Assembly (NCBI RefSeq): GCF_002924445.1
Contig: NZ_PIGG01000004.1
Location: 79,851-143,850 of the forward strand
Origin: Minwuia thermotolerans
GTDB taxonomy: Bacteria > Pseudomonadota > Alphaproteobacteria > Minwuiales > Minwuiaceae
Direction of reading: 5' to 3'
DNA length: 64,000 nt
How positions within the stretch are numbered: the first letter of the stretch is position 1; the number at the start of each line of letters is the position of its first letter. The notes under the pieces are model-generated. The model was not told where the DNA came from. It worked only from the letters and a program-made list of their open reading frames with translations, and searched no databases. Shown here in pieces: positions 20,889 through 30,205 of this stretch. A program made the translations under genes and the position numbers.

Positions 20889-21652
20889 GCGCCATCGTCT
20901 GGATTACGGGCGCCAGTTCGGGGCTGGGGCGGCAGGCGGCGCTGGAATTCGCCCGCCGCGGCTACCGCGTCGCCGCCACCGCGCGCAGCGAGGACAGGCT
21001 GCAGGAACTGGCCGCGGAGGCCGATGGCCTGCTGGGCGACATCACGGCCTGGCCCGGTGACGTCACCGACGAGGCGCGGATGACGGCGGTGATCGAGGCG
21101 GTCGAGCGGGACCTCGGCCCCATCGGCATCGCCATCCTCAACGCCGGCATCTACCGGCCCATGACGGTCGATGATTTCGACCCGGAGGCGCTGGCGCAGA
21201 CCTTCGAGGTCAACGTGATGGGCGTCGCGCGGCCGCTGCGCCCGCTGCTGGCGCGGATGACCGCGCGCGGCGCGGGCAGGATCTATCCCACCGCTTCGCT
21301 GTCGGGCTATATCGGCCTGCCCATGGCCTCCGCATACGGGATGAGCAAGGCCGGGCTGATCAACATGGCCGAGGCGCTGCACACGGAGCTGAAGCCGAAG
21401 GGCGTGCATTTCGGCATCATCGTGCCGGGCTTCGTCGAGACGCCGCTGTCGGCGAAGAACGACTTTCCCATGCCCTTCCTGATGCCCGTCGACAAGGCGG
21501 CGCGCGCCCTCGCCGACGGCGTGCTGGACGGCCGGTTCGAGGTCGCGTTCCCGCTCCCCTTCGTCCTGATCATGAAAGCGCTGAGGTGCCTGCCCTATGG
21601 ACTCGCTCTCCCCCTCATCCGCCGGGCCACCCGCGGACGCCGCCAGGCTTGA
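20885..21652 (+). CDS. Short-chain dehydrogenase/reductase
   Basis: 255-aa NAD(P)-dependent oxidoreductase. The cofactor motif TGASSGLG is at residues 8-15 and LNAGIYRP is the NAG motif. The catalytic residues are Ser in YPTASLSGYIG and Tyr-x-x-x-Lys in AYGMSKAG. Arg in TARSEDR suggests NADPH preference (inference). It overlaps both neighbours, so the three rightward genes probably form one unit. Confidence 0.93.
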   Translation: MSAIVWITGASSGLGRQAALEFARRGYRVAATARSEDRLQELAAEADGLLGDITAWPGDVTDEARMTAVIEAVERDLGPIGIAILNAGIYRPMTVDDFDPEALAQTFEVNVMGVARPLRPLLARMTARGAGRIYPTASLSGYIGLPMASAYGMSKAGLINMAEALHTELKPKGVHFGIIVPGFVETPLSAKNDFPMPFLMPVDKAARALADGVLDGRFEVAFPLPFVLIMKALRCLPYGLALPLIRRATRGRRQA

Positions 21653-22067
21653 TCGCTTCGCCGCCTTCTTCGAGCGCATGACCGCGGCGGATGTCGGCCG
21701 GCTCGGCGAGATCTACGCCGAGGACGTGCATTTCGCCGATCCCTTCAGCGATTTCCGCGGCCTGGACGACCTGCGCCGGGTTTTCGCCGCCATGTTCGAC
21801 GGCATGCGCGACTATGCGCTGAGCGTCGACGAGAAGGGCATGACCGCCGCCGACACCGGCATGGTGCGCTGGACCATGTCGGGCTCCGTCAGGGCGCTGG
21901 GGCGCGAGCCCTGGATCGTCCACGGCGTCAGCGTGATCCGCTTCGACGCCGAGGGGCGCGTCCGCGAACATCTCGACTACTGGGACGCCGCCGGGCAATT
22001 CTACGAACGCCTGCCCGTCCTCGGCTGGGTGTTGCGCCGCATCCGCCGCCGCATCGCGCAGCACTGA
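21597..22067 (+). CDS. SnoaL-like / nuclear transport factor 2 fold protein
   Basis: 156-aa protein with an NTF2-like cone fold (RFAAFFERMTAADVGRLGEIYAEDVHFADPFSDFRG, later HLDYWDAAGQFYERLPVLGWVLR). This fold serves as small-molecule isomerase/hydrolase or binding protein. It shares 56 bp with the preceding dehydrogenase. SnoaL-like and SDR genes are often paired, but no pathway can be named. Confidence 0.85.
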   Translation: MDSLSPSSAGPPADAARLDRFAAFFERMTAADVGRLGEIYAEDVHFADPFSDFRGLDDLRRVFAAMFDGMRDYALSVDEKGMTAADTGMVRWTMSGSVRALGREPWIVHGVSVIRFDAEGRVREHLDYWDAAGQFYERLPVLGWVLRRIRRRIAQH

Positions 22068-22113
22068 GCCTTTCGGAGGATCGACCCCCCACCCGACCCG
22101 CTGACGCGGGCCA

Positions 22114-22136
22114 CCCTCCCCCTGCCAGGGGGAGGG
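22114..22136. repeat. CCCTCCCCCT/AGGGGGAGGG hairpin repeat
   Basis: The stem is the same as at 6981-7005, here with a 3-nt loop, in the 103-bp host stretch between the last host gene and the prophage boundary. It may terminate the rightward SDR/SnoaL unit. Confidence 0.65.
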
Positions 22137-22170
22137 ACGGGGAGGGGTTGGATCCTTGTAGCGCGCCACA

Positions 22171-22205
22171 TGTTTCCGGAGTCCTCGCCGCTTGAATCTG
22201 GAGCA
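22171..22205. other. Prophage right end with transposase site R1
   Basis: TGTTTCCGG at 22171 is proposed as the terminus. CTTGAATCTGGAGCA at 22191-22205 is the inverted partner of CACTCCAGAATCAAG near 64000. The host 5-mer just outside (22166-22170) is CCACA, which should reappear just beyond the other end if transposition made a 5-bp duplication. A possible further site, CTCCCGAATCA at 22263-22273, lies in the opposite orientation and is less certain. Confidence 0.6.
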
Positions 22206-22270
22206 CATTTAGCCGCCTCTCAGCGGGCGATAATAGCCGCCTCAGAGACCGTTGATAGACCTCTCCCGAA

Positions 22271-23089
22271 TCAGGGTGGAGCACCGCCGGAGATGATCAG
22301 CTCCGCTGCCGGTCGGGAACGGCCCTTGGTGAGCGTGTACGTCGTCGTGACCTCCTCGATGGCGAAGCCGGCGAAGAGCTCCCGGATCTCCGGCGTGTCG
22401 TTGATGGACATCAGGAAGCAACCCTTCAGTCGGCCGAGTGCCTCGGCCATCTCCGCGAACTGCTCGCGGCCGAACAGATCCGTGCCGTAGTCGCCCTCGC
22501 TGCCCCAGTAGGGCGGGTCGAGGTAGAACAGCATGCCCGGCCGGTCGTAGCGCTCGATGAAGGCCCGCCATGGCAGGCATTCGACCACCACGCCGGCGAG
22601 GCGGCTGTGCACGTCCTCCAGCATCGGCGCCAGCGTGGTGACGTTGAAGCGGCCGCCATGGCCGGAGCTCACGCCGAAGTTCCGGCCCGCGACCTTGCCG
22701 CCGAAGGCCGTGCGCTGGAGATAGAGGAAGCGCGCGGCGCGCTCCAGGTCGGTCAGCGTCGCCGGATCGGTGGCCGACAGCCGCTCGAACTCAGCCCGGG
22801 TTGTGACCTGGAAGCGCATCATCTCCATGAAGGCCGTGTAGTGGCGCTGGAGGATGCGGAAGAAGTTGGCGACGTCGCGGCTCCGGTCGTTGATCACCTC
22901 GACCTTCGGCCGGGCCGTGCGGCGAAGGAAGACGCCGCCCATGCCGACGAAGACCTCGGCGTAGCCGTCGTGCGGCGTCTCGTTGATGCGCGCGACCAGG
23001 CGCTTGGCCAGGTTGCGCTTGCCGCCGACATAGGGCGCGACGGGCCGCACCGGGTCGACGGGCGAGAGAGCGTTTGGATTCGACTCCAT
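22271..23089 (-). CDS. DNA adenine methylase (D12 class), phage right-end modification gene
   Basis: 272-aa N6-adenine methyltransferase. The SAM-binding motif I APYVGGKRNLAKRL is at residues 18-31 and the catalytic motif IV YLDPPYWG near 180. D12-class enzymes include Dam (GATC), but the specificity here cannot be read. It is the last phage gene, the position of mom in Mu, and probably protects phage DNA from restriction. Its start lies about 320 bp from the preceding small gene, and hairpins lie between. Confidence 0.93.
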   Translation of the reverse strand: MESNPNALSPVDPVRPVAPYVGGKRNLAKRLVARINETPHDGYAEVFVGMGGVFLRRTARPKVEVINDRSRDVANFFRILQRHYTAFMEMMRFQVTTRAEFERLSATDPATLTDLERAARFLYLQRTAFGGKVAGRNFGVSSGHGGRFNVTTLAPMLEDVHSRLAGVVVECLPWRAFIERYDRPGMLFYLDPPYWGSEGDYGTDLFGREQFAEMAEALGRLKGCFLMSINDTPEIRELFAGFAIEEVTTTYTLTKGRSRPAAELIISGGAPP

Positions 23090-23116
23090 GATCCTCGGGT
23101 TTCACTATCGCCCCGC

Positions 23117-23151
23117 CCCTGCAGGGGTGGCGGGACGGCCGCAGAGCGGCC
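23117..23151. promoter_or_regulatory. Paired palindromes upstream of the phage methylase
   Basis: CCCCTGCAGGGG (23117-23128) is a perfect 12-bp palindrome, and GGCCGC/GCGGCC (23137-23142 / 23146-23151) forms a second hairpin, 28-62 bp before the methylase start. They could terminate late tail transcription or be the control site of the methylase gene, as in Mu Pmom. The 322-bp gap 23090-23411 otherwise shows only one weak 74-codon frame (23195-23419), which I do not trust. Confidence 0.4.
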
Positions 23152-23411
23152 GGTTGCGGTCGTGGGCGTGTCAGCTCGCCCGGTTCGCGGTGCGTCAACA
23201 CCGCGGCCCCCGCCGGCCTTTCCGGCGACGTGGATGGACTTGATCATCGCTGAGCGACAGAATGCGCCTGCCCCCAGCGGGGTGACGGGTCAGCTGCAAC
23301 TGGCCACTTGCAGCCTTGGGGCGCCCCCACGCCCTGGCTCGCGCCGGTAGCTTCATGCGGGCCCCCGTCGGCCACGACGGGAGATCACATGGCTCCGCGA
23401 TCGCGGTGTTC

Positions 23412-23582
23412 TCACCCATCGCTGTTCCCCCACCGCCGCCACTCTGTCGGCCGGGCGACGCAGGCCCAGTGGTCGAGGGTCTGGGGCGTGCAGGGCGTGC
23501 GCGGAGCGTTCAGCGCCGTGGCGGCGTCGAAGGCTGTCCGCAGGTCGGCGCCGGCGCCGAAACGGAGGTAACAGGTCTGCAT
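23412..23582 (-). CDS. Small phage protein after tail fibre
   Basis: 56-aa protein (MQTCYLRFGAGADLRTAF start, WRRWGNSDG end) that begins 11 bp after the tail-fibre stop with a consensus AGGAGG 8 bp before its ATG. No membrane segment is present. Placement suggests a fibre-associated or virion tip accessory protein; the family is not recognised. Confidence 0.7.
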   Translation of the reverse strand: MQTCYLRFGAGADLRTAFDAATALNAPRTPCTPQTLDHWACVARPTEWRRWGNSDG

Positions 23583-23593
23583 GATCCGGCCTC

Positions 23594-26380
23594 CTACGAG
23601 AGCTTCGTGATCTGGATGAAGTTCTCGGCTGCCGTGCCGCCGGGCAGCACCTTGTTCGTGCCGCTGTCATGGCTGAGCTGGCCGAAGAGCTTCTCGCCCA
23701 CGGCCAGTTCGAAGACCCGGGAGACGTGCAGGCTCTCGTGGTCCGCCGTCGAGGCGCGCTGGGCGACGAGTGTCTTCATCCTGGCGATCACGTTCTCGGT
23801 CGGGGTCGGTTCGGCCCCGTTCGACTTGACCGCCTCGAGCGTCCAGAGCACGTCCTCCGCCGTGTCGGGACGGACCGACGTGTAGATGTCGATCAGGTAC
23901 ACGCCGGCCTCGGCGGCGGTGAAGTCGTGGTCCGTGTCACTCCAGCCGCCGACATCGCCGTTCAGGTACTCGAGGCGCTCGACCCCGGAGTGGTTGATCG
24001 TCTGCGAGCCGCCGGCGATGTCCGCCACCACAGTCGGATCGACGTAGACGCCCTTGCAGCCAAAGATGCGCCTGGTCCCGGGCGTGATGCCCTCGACGAG
24101 CTGGTTGTCCGGGCAAGCGGACAGGTCGCCCCCGATCAGCTCGAAGTGGTCAATCGCGCTGACGGGGTCCGCGCCCGAGCTGAGCGTGATCCCGTCGTTC
24201 ACCGTGGCGTCGCAGATCGGCGAATGGACGACGAGGCGGTCCAGGTCGACCGACCCGCCCATCGTGATCAGGCGGACGTCCGAACCGTTGCCCGAGAAGT
24301 TCCGCGCGTTGACCGGCCCGATGGAGATCAGGCGCGCGGCCACGGTCGTCTCCACCCAGTGGAAGACGTGCAGGATCGGATACGGCGTCGGATCGTCGGA
24401 CGGTGTCTGCGTCGAGAACAGGTTGTCGTTCGAGACCCCGTCGATGTAGCCGACCCCGATCCTGATCTCCTTGTAGCCCTGCAACGTGAACAGGCGGACC
24501 GCAGCCGCAGTGCCGCCGACCGAGCAGTTGTAGAACGAGTAGCCGTCGATCTGGAGCCGCTCGGACTCCGACGCCTCGCAGTACACCAGCGCGCCGGAGC
24601 CCTGCAAACGGACGCCGGGGTCGTCCGGGTCCTCGATGTCACCGCCGTAGCCCTCGACCGACAGGTAGCCGACACGGATGTCGTCGGTCCCGAAGTACAC
24701 CGCGGCCCGGTCCTCACCGTCGTCGGCGAAGAGCTTGATCTTGTCGACGTCGATGTTGAAGCCCTTGGCCTGTGATCCGGCGACGCGGCGTGCGCCCTTG
24801 AACACGACGCTTGCCTCGTGATGCCCGGCGTTGATCGTGAGAATCTGGCCGACGCTGGAGTTCTGCCCCTTGAAGTATACGGCGGTCGTGTCGGACCGAT
24901 AGTAGCTGGTGACGCCCTCGATCAGGAGCTGGCCGATGAGCATGTTCTGGCCGAGCAGCCGGACGCCGTCACAGGACGCGACCTGCCCACTGTTCTTCTG
25001 CACCCGGGCGTCATTAATGCCGGCCACTGCGACCCGACCGATGGACCAGCGGACACACAGATCCTGCGCGTCTGGGTCGTCGTCGCCGATCAACAGACCG
25101 TCCCCGTAGCCCGAGTTGATCATGTCGTCGCCGTCGAAGTGGTCGTCGCTGTTGGGGACGGAGATGTCCCGGACATCGTAGTCGTCCACGTCCGCGTACT
25201 TGACCGCGAGCGAGAAGGACAGACCGCCGAGGCCGCCGGTGCCGCTGATGTCGAGGAGGCGGAGCGTCGTGAGATAGTACCCGGAGCTGTAGTCCTCCCT
25301 GAGCCTCGCCGAGAACTGCGCGCCGTTGCTGTAGCGCCAGCCCCGGATGTCGATGAGATCGATGTTCCCGGTCAGCTCATTGAAATTGTCGATGAGCGCC
25401 ATGTTCTCGGTGTAGATGTTCCAGAAGCGCAATCCCGCCGAGAGGGGCCTGAACAGGACCGGGCCGCCGCTGCCACCGAGGAGCTTCGAGTTCCCGATGC
25501 CGACGACCGTCACTTCGGTCGTGAGATCCTGCGTCGTCGCGTTCGGAATGTAGTACGAGCGCCCGTCGAGGATCAGGGTCTTCCCGTTGGTATGGGCGTC
25601 CGCGACCGCGCTGTTCCACGCCGCGCTGTCGTCGGTCACGCCGTCTCCGGCGGCGGCGTACGCCTCGAGAGTGACGGAGGTGTCCCAGCCCACGGCTGCC
25701 TCAGCGGCAGCCTGGGCGGCTTCCGCCGCCGTCTGGGCGGCCTGTGCATCGATCTTCGCGGTCAACGCGGTGATCGCCGAGACCTCCGCATTGGTCTCGG
25801 AGGTCGCCGCGGCGCTGGCGCTGGCTGCCGCGTTCGTCTCGGAAGTCGCCGCGTTGGTCTCCGAGGTTGCCGCGGCGCTGGCGCTGGCCGCGGCCTCGGC
25901 GGCCTTGGTCAGCGCCTGGCCGATGGTGTCGTCGCCGGCCAGATCCGCGGCCACGGCGGAGATGTCGGCGATCGTGTCCGCCACGGCCTTCAGGTCAGCG
26001 GCGTCGATCGCGGCGGTCGAGCTGAAGTCGATGGTCTCGATCTTGTGGGTGTCGGTCACCGCCGGGTCGATGGTCAGCGTCGCCCCGTCCAGTGTGAACG
26101 CCCGCGTCGGCACGCCGTTGACGAAGACCATGAGCGCATCGGCCGATTTGGGCGTCGTCGACAGCGTCCAGTCGGTCTCCACCCCGTCGCCGGTGAAGTC
26201 GTCGTGCACCGGTCCGGCCAGGGCGGTGATGGCGGCGATCGCCTTGGCCAGGCTGTCGACCGTGCCGGCGTCGGTCTCGACGGTGGCCGAGGCGTCGCCG
26301 TGGACGATGTCGTTCAGCTTCTGCAGATCGAGCATCGCCTGGGCGAGCAGCGGGATGAACTGGCTGTAGTCGGTGGCCAT
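23594..26380 (-). CDS. Tail fibre protein with pectin-lyase-like and C-terminal jelly-roll domains
   Basis: 928-aa fibre. The N-terminal ~150 residues are the attachment region. Residues about 165-235 form an Ala/Ser-rich stretch of repeated (A)TSETNAA units (SASAAATSETNAATSETN) followed by TAAEAAQAAAEAA, a trimeric coiled shaft typical of fibres. From about 240 (AYAAAGDGVTDDSAAWNSAV) a right-handed beta-helix of the pectin-lyase/Pfam pectate_lyase_3 kind begins. The last ~130 residues (DFTAAEAGVYLIDIYTSVR) resemble a C1q/TNF-like receptor-binding jelly roll. A GGAGG site precedes the ATG. Confidence 0.85.
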   Translation of the reverse strand: MATDYSQFIPLLAQAMLDLQKLNDIVHGDASATVETDAGTVDSLAKAIAAITALAGPVHDDFTGDGVETDWTLSTTPKSADALMVFVNGVPTRAFTLDGATLTIDPAVTDTHKIETIDFSSTAAIDAADLKAVADTIADISAVAADLAGDDTIGQALTKAAEAAASASAAATSETNAATSETNAAASASAAATSETNAEVSAITALTAKIDAQAAQTAAEAAQAAAEAAVGWDTSVTLEAYAAAGDGVTDDSAAWNSAVADAHTNGKTLILDGRSYYIPNATTQDLTTEVTVVGIGNSKLLGGSGGPVLFRPLSAGLRFWNIYTENMALIDNFNELTGNIDLIDIRGWRYSNGAQFSARLREDYSSGYYLTTLRLLDISGTGGLGGLSFSLAVKYADVDDYDVRDISVPNSDDHFDGDDMINSGYGDGLLIGDDDPDAQDLCVRWSIGRVAVAGINDARVQKNSGQVASCDGVRLLGQNMLIGQLLIEGVTSYYRSDTTAVYFKGQNSSVGQILTINAGHHEASVVFKGARRVAGSQAKGFNIDVDKIKLFADDGEDRAAVYFGTDDIRVGYLSVEGYGGDIEDPDDPGVRLQGSGALVYCEASESERLQIDGYSFYNCSVGGTAAAVRLFTLQGYKEIRIGVGYIDGVSNDNLFSTQTPSDDPTPYPILHVFHWVETTVAARLISIGPVNARNFSGNGSDVRLITMGGSVDLDRLVVHSPICDATVNDGITLSSGADPVSAIDHFELIGGDLSACPDNQLVEGITPGTRRIFGCKGVYVDPTVVADIAGGSQTINHSGVERLEYLNGDVGGWSDTDHDFTAAEAGVYLIDIYTSVRPDTAEDVLWTLEAVKSNGAEPTPTENVIARMKTLVAQRASTADHESLHVSRVFELAVGEKLFGQLSHDSGTNKVLPGGTAAENFIQITKLS

Positions 26381-26392
26381 GGTTTCCTCCGA

Positions 26393-29300
26393 TCAGGGGC
26401 CTTCGCCCGGGTTGAGGGCAGGCGTCAAGAAGCTCGTCTGACCGGTCCAGTTGAGCCCGGTGAGTGTGCCGTCATGGGCGGCCATGCGGACGTAGTAGGT
26501 ATTGCCGCCGTAGAGGCCGGTGAGCGTGATCGAGGGACCAGCCCCGGTCTTCTTTGAGCCGCCGCCGGGGCCGAAGGGCGAGGTGGCAAAGGCGACGACA
26601 TAGCCCTGGACGTCGGCGTCGCCCACCGGGTCGCAGGAGACGGACCCGGTGTTCTTGTCGATCGCGGCTGCCGACAAGCCGGTGGGCGCCGAGGGCGCCG
26701 GGTTGGCGTATGTGTCGGCGGCCGGGTTGGCGACGCCGCCGGAGCCGACGCTGCGCACCCGGATGCGCGCTGTGCGAAACGGCCCACCGTCCGCGGCCTG
26801 TTCGTCGGCCGTCCAGGATGCGGCGCCGGCGGCGGCAATCTCGGTGCGCTTCAGGCTCAGGCTGTCGGCCGCGGCGCCGCCCAGGAACTCGACGTCGTAG
26901 GAGGCCGCGCCGGCCACCGTGTCCCAGGTCCAGTCGAGATCGCCGTTCGACAGCTCGGTGAGGGCGAAGCTCGCGGCATCGACCGCATCCGGCGGGGTGA
27001 CCTGGTCGGAGATGTTGCGCACGATCCGTGTGCCTTCGCCGCCCGGCCCTTCGGCCCAGTACTCGACCACCAGCGTGTCGTCGACGTCGGGCACGATGCC
27101 CTTCAGCTCCGGCGCGGCCGAGGGCGTGAGCTCCGCATAGTCGCCGCCGTCCGCCCGGAAGCGCGCGCGGTAGAGCACCGCGCCCGGCGCCGACGGGCCG
27201 ACCAGCGTCATCTCCCGGGCGTCGCCGAGATCGCGGAGCGCGATCTTCACGTCCAGCCAGACCGGCGACGACGAGTTCGCACCGAGGCCGGCGGCGGCGA
27301 CCTCCTCGGGCTGGGCGGTGTCGGTCTCGGCCGTGTGGACGCGGGCATCGTCGACGACCGCGGCGATGGCGACCGTGCCGTCCGGCCGGGGCTCGGTGTC
27401 CAGGATCAGCAGCTCCCGCCAGACCTGGTCCGCCTTGCCGAACATGGCCCGGGTCGGCTTCCGGCCGTCGCGCTTGAGCGCGATCCAGTCCTTCGGATTG
27501 GCGTGATAGTCGCGGCCCTGGGCCGGCTCGGCGAGATAGGCGGCCAGGTCGGCGGCGTCGATCACCAGCGTGCGCTCGTGCGCGCCGACCGTCGCCTTCA
27601 CAGGGCCCCAGAGCTCGCCATCCGGCGCCACCAGGCCGATGACATGGTCGCCGCCTTCCGCGTCGAGGGCGAACGGCTCGTCGAGCGTCAGCGTCCGCCC
27701 ATCCGGCGAGAGGCCGGTCGCCATGGCGCTCTGCCCCCAGGCGGGCCGGTAGTGCGCCAGTGCGATCTTCTGGCCGCGGCGCAGGAAGCGCCCGCGTTTC
27801 AGGGCGGAGAAGGTGACGAACAGCCGCCGGAAGCGGTGCGCCGCCGCTTCGGTCACGCCCTCCCGCCAGGCCTGGGGGAAGTTGTCGATGCCGGTGAAGC
27901 GGACGTCGGCGACCCGGTCGGGCGCGATGCCGTCCAGGGCGGCGATGACGTCGCGCTCGACGCCGGCGGCGTCGGTGAACAGCACCCGCGCGGCGTTGGC
28001 GTCCTCGCTGGTCACGTGCAGGCGGCGGATCTGCAGCGAGCCGCGGACGATGTCGTGGGGCGCGAAGGCGGCGACCGGAATCGGCTGCGGCTCGTCGCGC
28101 CAGAAGGTGAGGTCCGCGCCGATGCGGATCGGCTGGGCCCGGCCGGCCCGGAGCACGGCGGTGAGCTCCTCCCAGGGCGTCGCATCGCCGGTGAAGAGAT
28201 GGTTGAACGTGTCGCCGCGCGCCGCCCAGGTCTCGGCCAGCGCCTGCAGCGTGGCCAGATCCACGCGGTGGTCGGCGAGGCCGGCCTGCCGGTCGTCCTG
28301 GGCGATGTGGCGCGCCGCCGCCTCGATCGCCGCGGTCGGGCCCTCGACCCATTCCTCGGCGCCCGCGTCCCAGTATTCATGGATGCCAGTCGCGGTGGCG
28401 AACAGCGTCCGGCTCTGCGCCGTCGCCGCCGTGCCCTTGAAGCGGATCGCCAGCACCGTCTCGTCGTCGAAGACCTGGTCGGAGGGAACGAAGCCCTTCA
28501 GCCCCGACCAGACCGTGCGGTCGGAGGCGGCCGAGGTGCCGACCGTGTTGTTGGTGCGGCGGACGCGGACCTCGTAGCGGCCGCGGTCGACCGCGTAGAG
28601 CTTCGAGAGCCGCTGCGGCGTCGTGGTGCCGGCGGTGAAGCTCTCCGCGCCCAGCAGCTCGAACGACGCGCCTTCGACCGGGTCGCCGTTGTCGTCGATC
28701 TCGCGCGCCTCGACGCGCCAGGTCACCGTGGTCTGGCGGATGCGGTTAGAGACCGTCTTGAACAGCGCGCCGGGCCATTCGATGTCGACGCCGATGCGGT
28801 CGGCGACCTGGCCGGCCGGGCAGGCGGCGAAGGGCCCGAGGAAGAGGTCGTCGGTGGTCTCGCCGCCCTCCAGCTCGTTCTCGGCGCGGAGCTTGGTGCC
28901 GGCCGGCTCGGAGGAGCTGGTGACGGCCGCGGGGAACAGCGTCACCGGGTCGCCGGGCTCGACGATCTCGATCTCCAGCGCGCCACCAGCGGTGGTCACG
29001 CCATCGGCCTCGGTCCAGATCACCGTGTCCTCGAACTCCAGGCGGTCGAGGCGGACCTTGTCCCTGCCGAGGCTGTAGAGGGCGAAGACCAGGTGCTCGT
29101 TGTCGGCGAACTCGCCATAGGGCGGCGCGATCCACTTCGGCGCGAAGCGGACCGTGCCGTGCAGCTCGGGGATGCGCTCGCCGGCGCGGACGATCTGACC
29201 CGACAGCGTGGCGCGGAAGGCCTCGCCCGGCCCCGGCAGCGGCGGCGGCGCGGCGGGCGCAGACGGCGGGAACAGGGCGTTGATCAGGAAGCCGCCGGCG

Positions 29301-29719
29301 ACGGAGATCACGGCGGTCGCGACCGCCGCTCCCAAGGTGCCCGCGCCGAACATGGCGGCGCCGGCATAGGGCGCCACCACCATCAGGGCGATCATGGCCA
29401 CCATGGCGATGGGATTGGAGCCGCCCTCGCTATCGGCCGGCGGCGGCGGCGTGACGTAGAGCACGTCGCCGGCGAGGAAGCGGACGGTCTCCCACTCGTT
29501 CTCGCCCGTCAGCGGGTGAGAACGCAGCAGCGCCGAAGCGCCCTTCCAGCAGAGCGGCCGGGCCGGGGCTGCGTCGTCCAGCAGCATCAGCGCTGTCGCC
29601 GCCGTGATCCCGGTCGGCAGCTGGCGCACCTCCGCGCCCAGCAGCGGCCGGAGCGGATCCTTCGCGATCACCACGCGGACGCCGTTCGCCGGCAGGGGGC
29701 CTGTCAGAAGCGGGTTCAC
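26393..29719 (-). CDS. Tail tip attachment protein J-like (host specificity)
   Basis: 1108-aa protein similar in layout to lambda J and GTA tip proteins. A hydrophobic segment lies at about residues 105-150 (PIAMVAMIALMVVAPYAGAAMF; GAAVATAVISVAGGFLINALF). Tail-tip domains follow (HDIVRGSLQIRRLHVTSEDANAARVLF), and C-terminal fibronectin-III-like repeats run from about 900 (PPDAVDAASFALTELSNGDL). It follows the NlpC/P60 gene with an overlapping start, and the fibre gene comes next, as expected for a siphovirus tail tip. Confidence 0.85.
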   Translation of the reverse strand: MNPLLTGPLPANGVRVVIAKDPLRPLLGAEVRQLPTGITAATALMLLDDAAPARPLCWKGASALLRSHPLTGENEWETVRFLAGDVLYVTPPPPADSEGGSNPIAMVAMIALMVVAPYAGAAMFGAGTLGAAVATAVISVAGGFLINALFPPSAPAAPPPLPGPGEAFRATLSGQIVRAGERIPELHGTVRFAPKWIAPPYGEFADNEHLVFALYSLGRDKVRLDRLEFEDTVIWTEADGVTTAGGALEIEIVEPGDPVTLFPAAVTSSSEPAGTKLRAENELEGGETTDDLFLGPFAACPAGQVADRIGVDIEWPGALFKTVSNRIRQTTVTWRVEAREIDDNGDPVEGASFELLGAESFTAGTTTPQRLSKLYAVDRGRYEVRVRRTNNTVGTSAASDRTVWSGLKGFVPSDQVFDDETVLAIRFKGTAATAQSRTLFATATGIHEYWDAGAEEWVEGPTAAIEAAARHIAQDDRQAGLADHRVDLATLQALAETWAARGDTFNHLFTGDATPWEELTAVLRAGRAQPIRIGADLTFWRDEPQPIPVAAFAPHDIVRGSLQIRRLHVTSEDANAARVLFTDAAGVERDVIAALDGIAPDRVADVRFTGIDNFPQAWREGVTEAAAHRFRRLFVTFSALKRGRFLRRGQKIALAHYRPAWGQSAMATGLSPDGRTLTLDEPFALDAEGGDHVIGLVAPDGELWGPVKATVGAHERTLVIDAADLAAYLAEPAQGRDYHANPKDWIALKRDGRKPTRAMFGKADQVWRELLILDTEPRPDGTVAIAAVVDDARVHTAETDTAQPEEVAAAGLGANSSSPVWLDVKIALRDLGDAREMTLVGPSAPGAVLYRARFRADGGDYAELTPSAAPELKGIVPDVDDTLVVEYWAEGPGGEGTRIVRNISDQVTPPDAVDAASFALTELSNGDLDWTWDTVAGAASYDVEFLGGAAADSLSLKRTEIAAAGAASWTADEQAADGGPFRTARIRVRSVGSGGVANPAADTYANPAPSAPTGLSAAAIDKNTGSVSCDPVGDADVQGYVVAFATSPFGPGGGSKKTGAGPSITLTGLYGGNTYYVRMAAHDGTLTGLNWTGQTSFLTPALNPGEGP

Positions 29720-30201
29720 GGCTTCGCCTCCGCAGCCGGGCGGCAGGCCTCGATCGAGGTCCAGCTGCGCGCGCGTGCCGTCGACCAGGGCTCCAGCACC
29801 ACGCCGTCGAAGCGGGCGCAGTGCAGCAGCCCCGTCGCGCCCTGGCCCAGCGCCGTCCAGGTGCCGACATGACAGAACGCGCCCCGGCGGAAGACGACGA
29901 CGTCGCCATGGCGCCAGCCGGCGGTGGTGGCGAGCCGCGCCGCTTCCTCGCCCTCGGCGCGGGTCACCACCGGCCAGGCGGCGTCCAGCTCGGCGTCGGC
30001 GATGGCCTGGCGGAGCGCGGCGGCCGAGACGAGGTCGCCATAGTCGGCAAGGCTGACGGGCAGTTCGCGGCCCATCATCCCGCGCTGGACGAAGGCGGTG
30101 AAGCTGCCGCAGTCGAAGGCGTCGGGCCCGGCTGCGCCGCGTTCCCAGGGCAGCCCGATCAGCGGCCGGACGAAGCGAATGGAGTCCGAACGGTTCAGCA
30201 T
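29716..30201 (-). CDS. Tail-tip NlpC/P60-family peptidoglycan hydrolase
   Basis: 161-aa cysteine peptidase. The catalytic cysteine lies in DAFDCGSFTAFVQR (residue about 32) and the histidine in GAFCHVGTW (about 112), with GDVVVFRR just before it. It probably cuts peptide cross-links during DNA entry and is the counterpart of lambda K/GTA cell-wall peptidases. It is flanked by DUF1833 and J-like genes in standard order. Confidence 0.88.
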   Translation of the reverse strand: MLNRSDSIRFVRPLIGLPWERGAAGPDAFDCGSFTAFVQRGMMGRELPVSLADYGDLVSAAALRQAIADAELDAAWPVVTRAEGEEAARLATTAGWRHGDVVVFRRGAFCHVGTWTALGQGATGLLHCARFDGVVLEPWSTARARSWTSIEACRPAAEAKP

Positions 30202-30205
30202 CCCC

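Noticed and set aside
23195..23419. 74-codon minus-strand frame after the 56-aa gene
   Set aside because: Has an overlapping ATG and a fair ribosome site, but its translation is Arg/Pro-rich without protein-like pattern and it covers palindromic DNA.
23594..26380. Diversity-generating retroelement acting on the tail fibre
   Set aside because: No reverse transcriptase and no template/variable repeat pair could be found in the window.
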